Assembly (NCBI GenBank): GCA_028694105.1
Contig: JAQUUC010000006.1
Coordinates: 37,151 to 101,150, forward strand
From: Hespellia sp.
GTDB taxonomy: Bacteria; Bacillota; Clostridia; Lachnospirales; Lachnospiraceae
Direction: 5' to 3'
DNA length: 64,000 bases
Below the pieces are notes generated by a model. That model was given only the letters and a program-made list of their open reading frames with translations, did no database searches and was not told the DNA's origin. The position numbers were made by a program, and so were the translations under genes. Shown piece by piece: positions 63,905 through 64,000 of the stretch (position 1 is the first letter of the stretch; every line of letters starts with the position of its first letter).

Positions 63905-64000
63905 ACATTCCTTTCTTTTTATTATCGTGGTTATAATACATTCAGATACTGTGGACTTTTGATTAATGCCCTGTAGCTTTGACTACTCAACTGGAGTGTA
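63905..64000. other. Right-edge intergenic sequence
   Basis: No gene seen. On the minus strand TATTAT/TATAAC around 63930-63938 could be the -10 box of rsmA, without a convincing -35 box. Confidence 0.3.

Overview
The window reads as a chromosomal segment of an endospore-forming, low-to-mid GC Firmicute, most likely a gut Lachnospiraceae (Dorea, Blautia or Mediterraneibacter-like). The support is AGGAGG-type ribosome sites, sporulation genes (yabP, yabQ, a SpoIIE phosphatase, a CotS-family kinase), the Bacillus-like order hup-rqcP-yabP-yabQ-divIC-spoIIE-tilS-hpt-ftsH, and typical Lachnospiraceae families (SEC-C methionine aminopeptidase, QueT, GH3 adenylase, two-subunit transketolase). Species cannot be fixed from this sequence alone.

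Left end (1-9.7 kb, all minus strand): a type II toxin-antitoxin pair with a visible operator; a YczE-like membrane/cytidylate-kinase fusion split by an in-frame TAG; an AraC regulator, SLC13-type carrier, MFS carrier and esterase cluster; then split transketolase and a short transaldolase. Core block (9.9-14.7 kb, minus): pfkA, dnaX (with a candidate frameshift site), ybaB, recR and a LacI-family regulator. It is followed by DUF1015 and map on the plus strand.

17-22 kb (minus): ohrR, then an unusual overlapping operon of a membrane methyltransferase-like protein, a GH3 acyl-adenylase relative and a GAF/degenerate-GGDEF/HD-GYP protein. A cold-shock gene with a long structured leader follows. 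22.9-35 kb is one long minus-strand block. The conserved hup-to-ftsH cell-division, sporulation and tRNA-modification genes run directly into GH13, GH2 and a sodium symporter gene. 35-43.6 kb carries phosphosugar mutase, CotS kinase, cca, a membrane-spanning SbcC-like ATPase with its SbcD-like nuclease, and asnS.

43.8-55.8 kb is regulatory: queT behind a preQ1-I-like leader; a remnant Rpn-type nuclease gene behind an attenuator-like leader; an ECF sigma/anti-sigma pair with an autoregulatory promoter; a large anchored beta-propeller/C39-like protein; a methyltransferase; a V4R + diguanylate cyclase pair; and a divergent two-component system. The right end has a cellobiose-type PTS operon (bgl, IIA, IIC, IIB) whose promoter is bracketed by two palindromic operators and whose GntR regulator lies upstream. 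After it come a possible new structured RNA, a monoacylglycerol-lipase-like gene, citrate synthase and rsmA.

The most interesting non-protein signals are (1) a riboswitch-like three-way-junction RNA with an overlapping terminator at 60327-60466, (2) a hairpin-rich leader with mutually exclusive terminator and antiterminator at 44622-44729, (3) the preQ1-I-like leader of queT, which has an additional competing hairpin, and (4) a dispersed hairpin element present twice, with compensatory stem changes (34786 and 44445). No tRNA, rRNA, CRISPR array, insertion sequence or prophage was seen.
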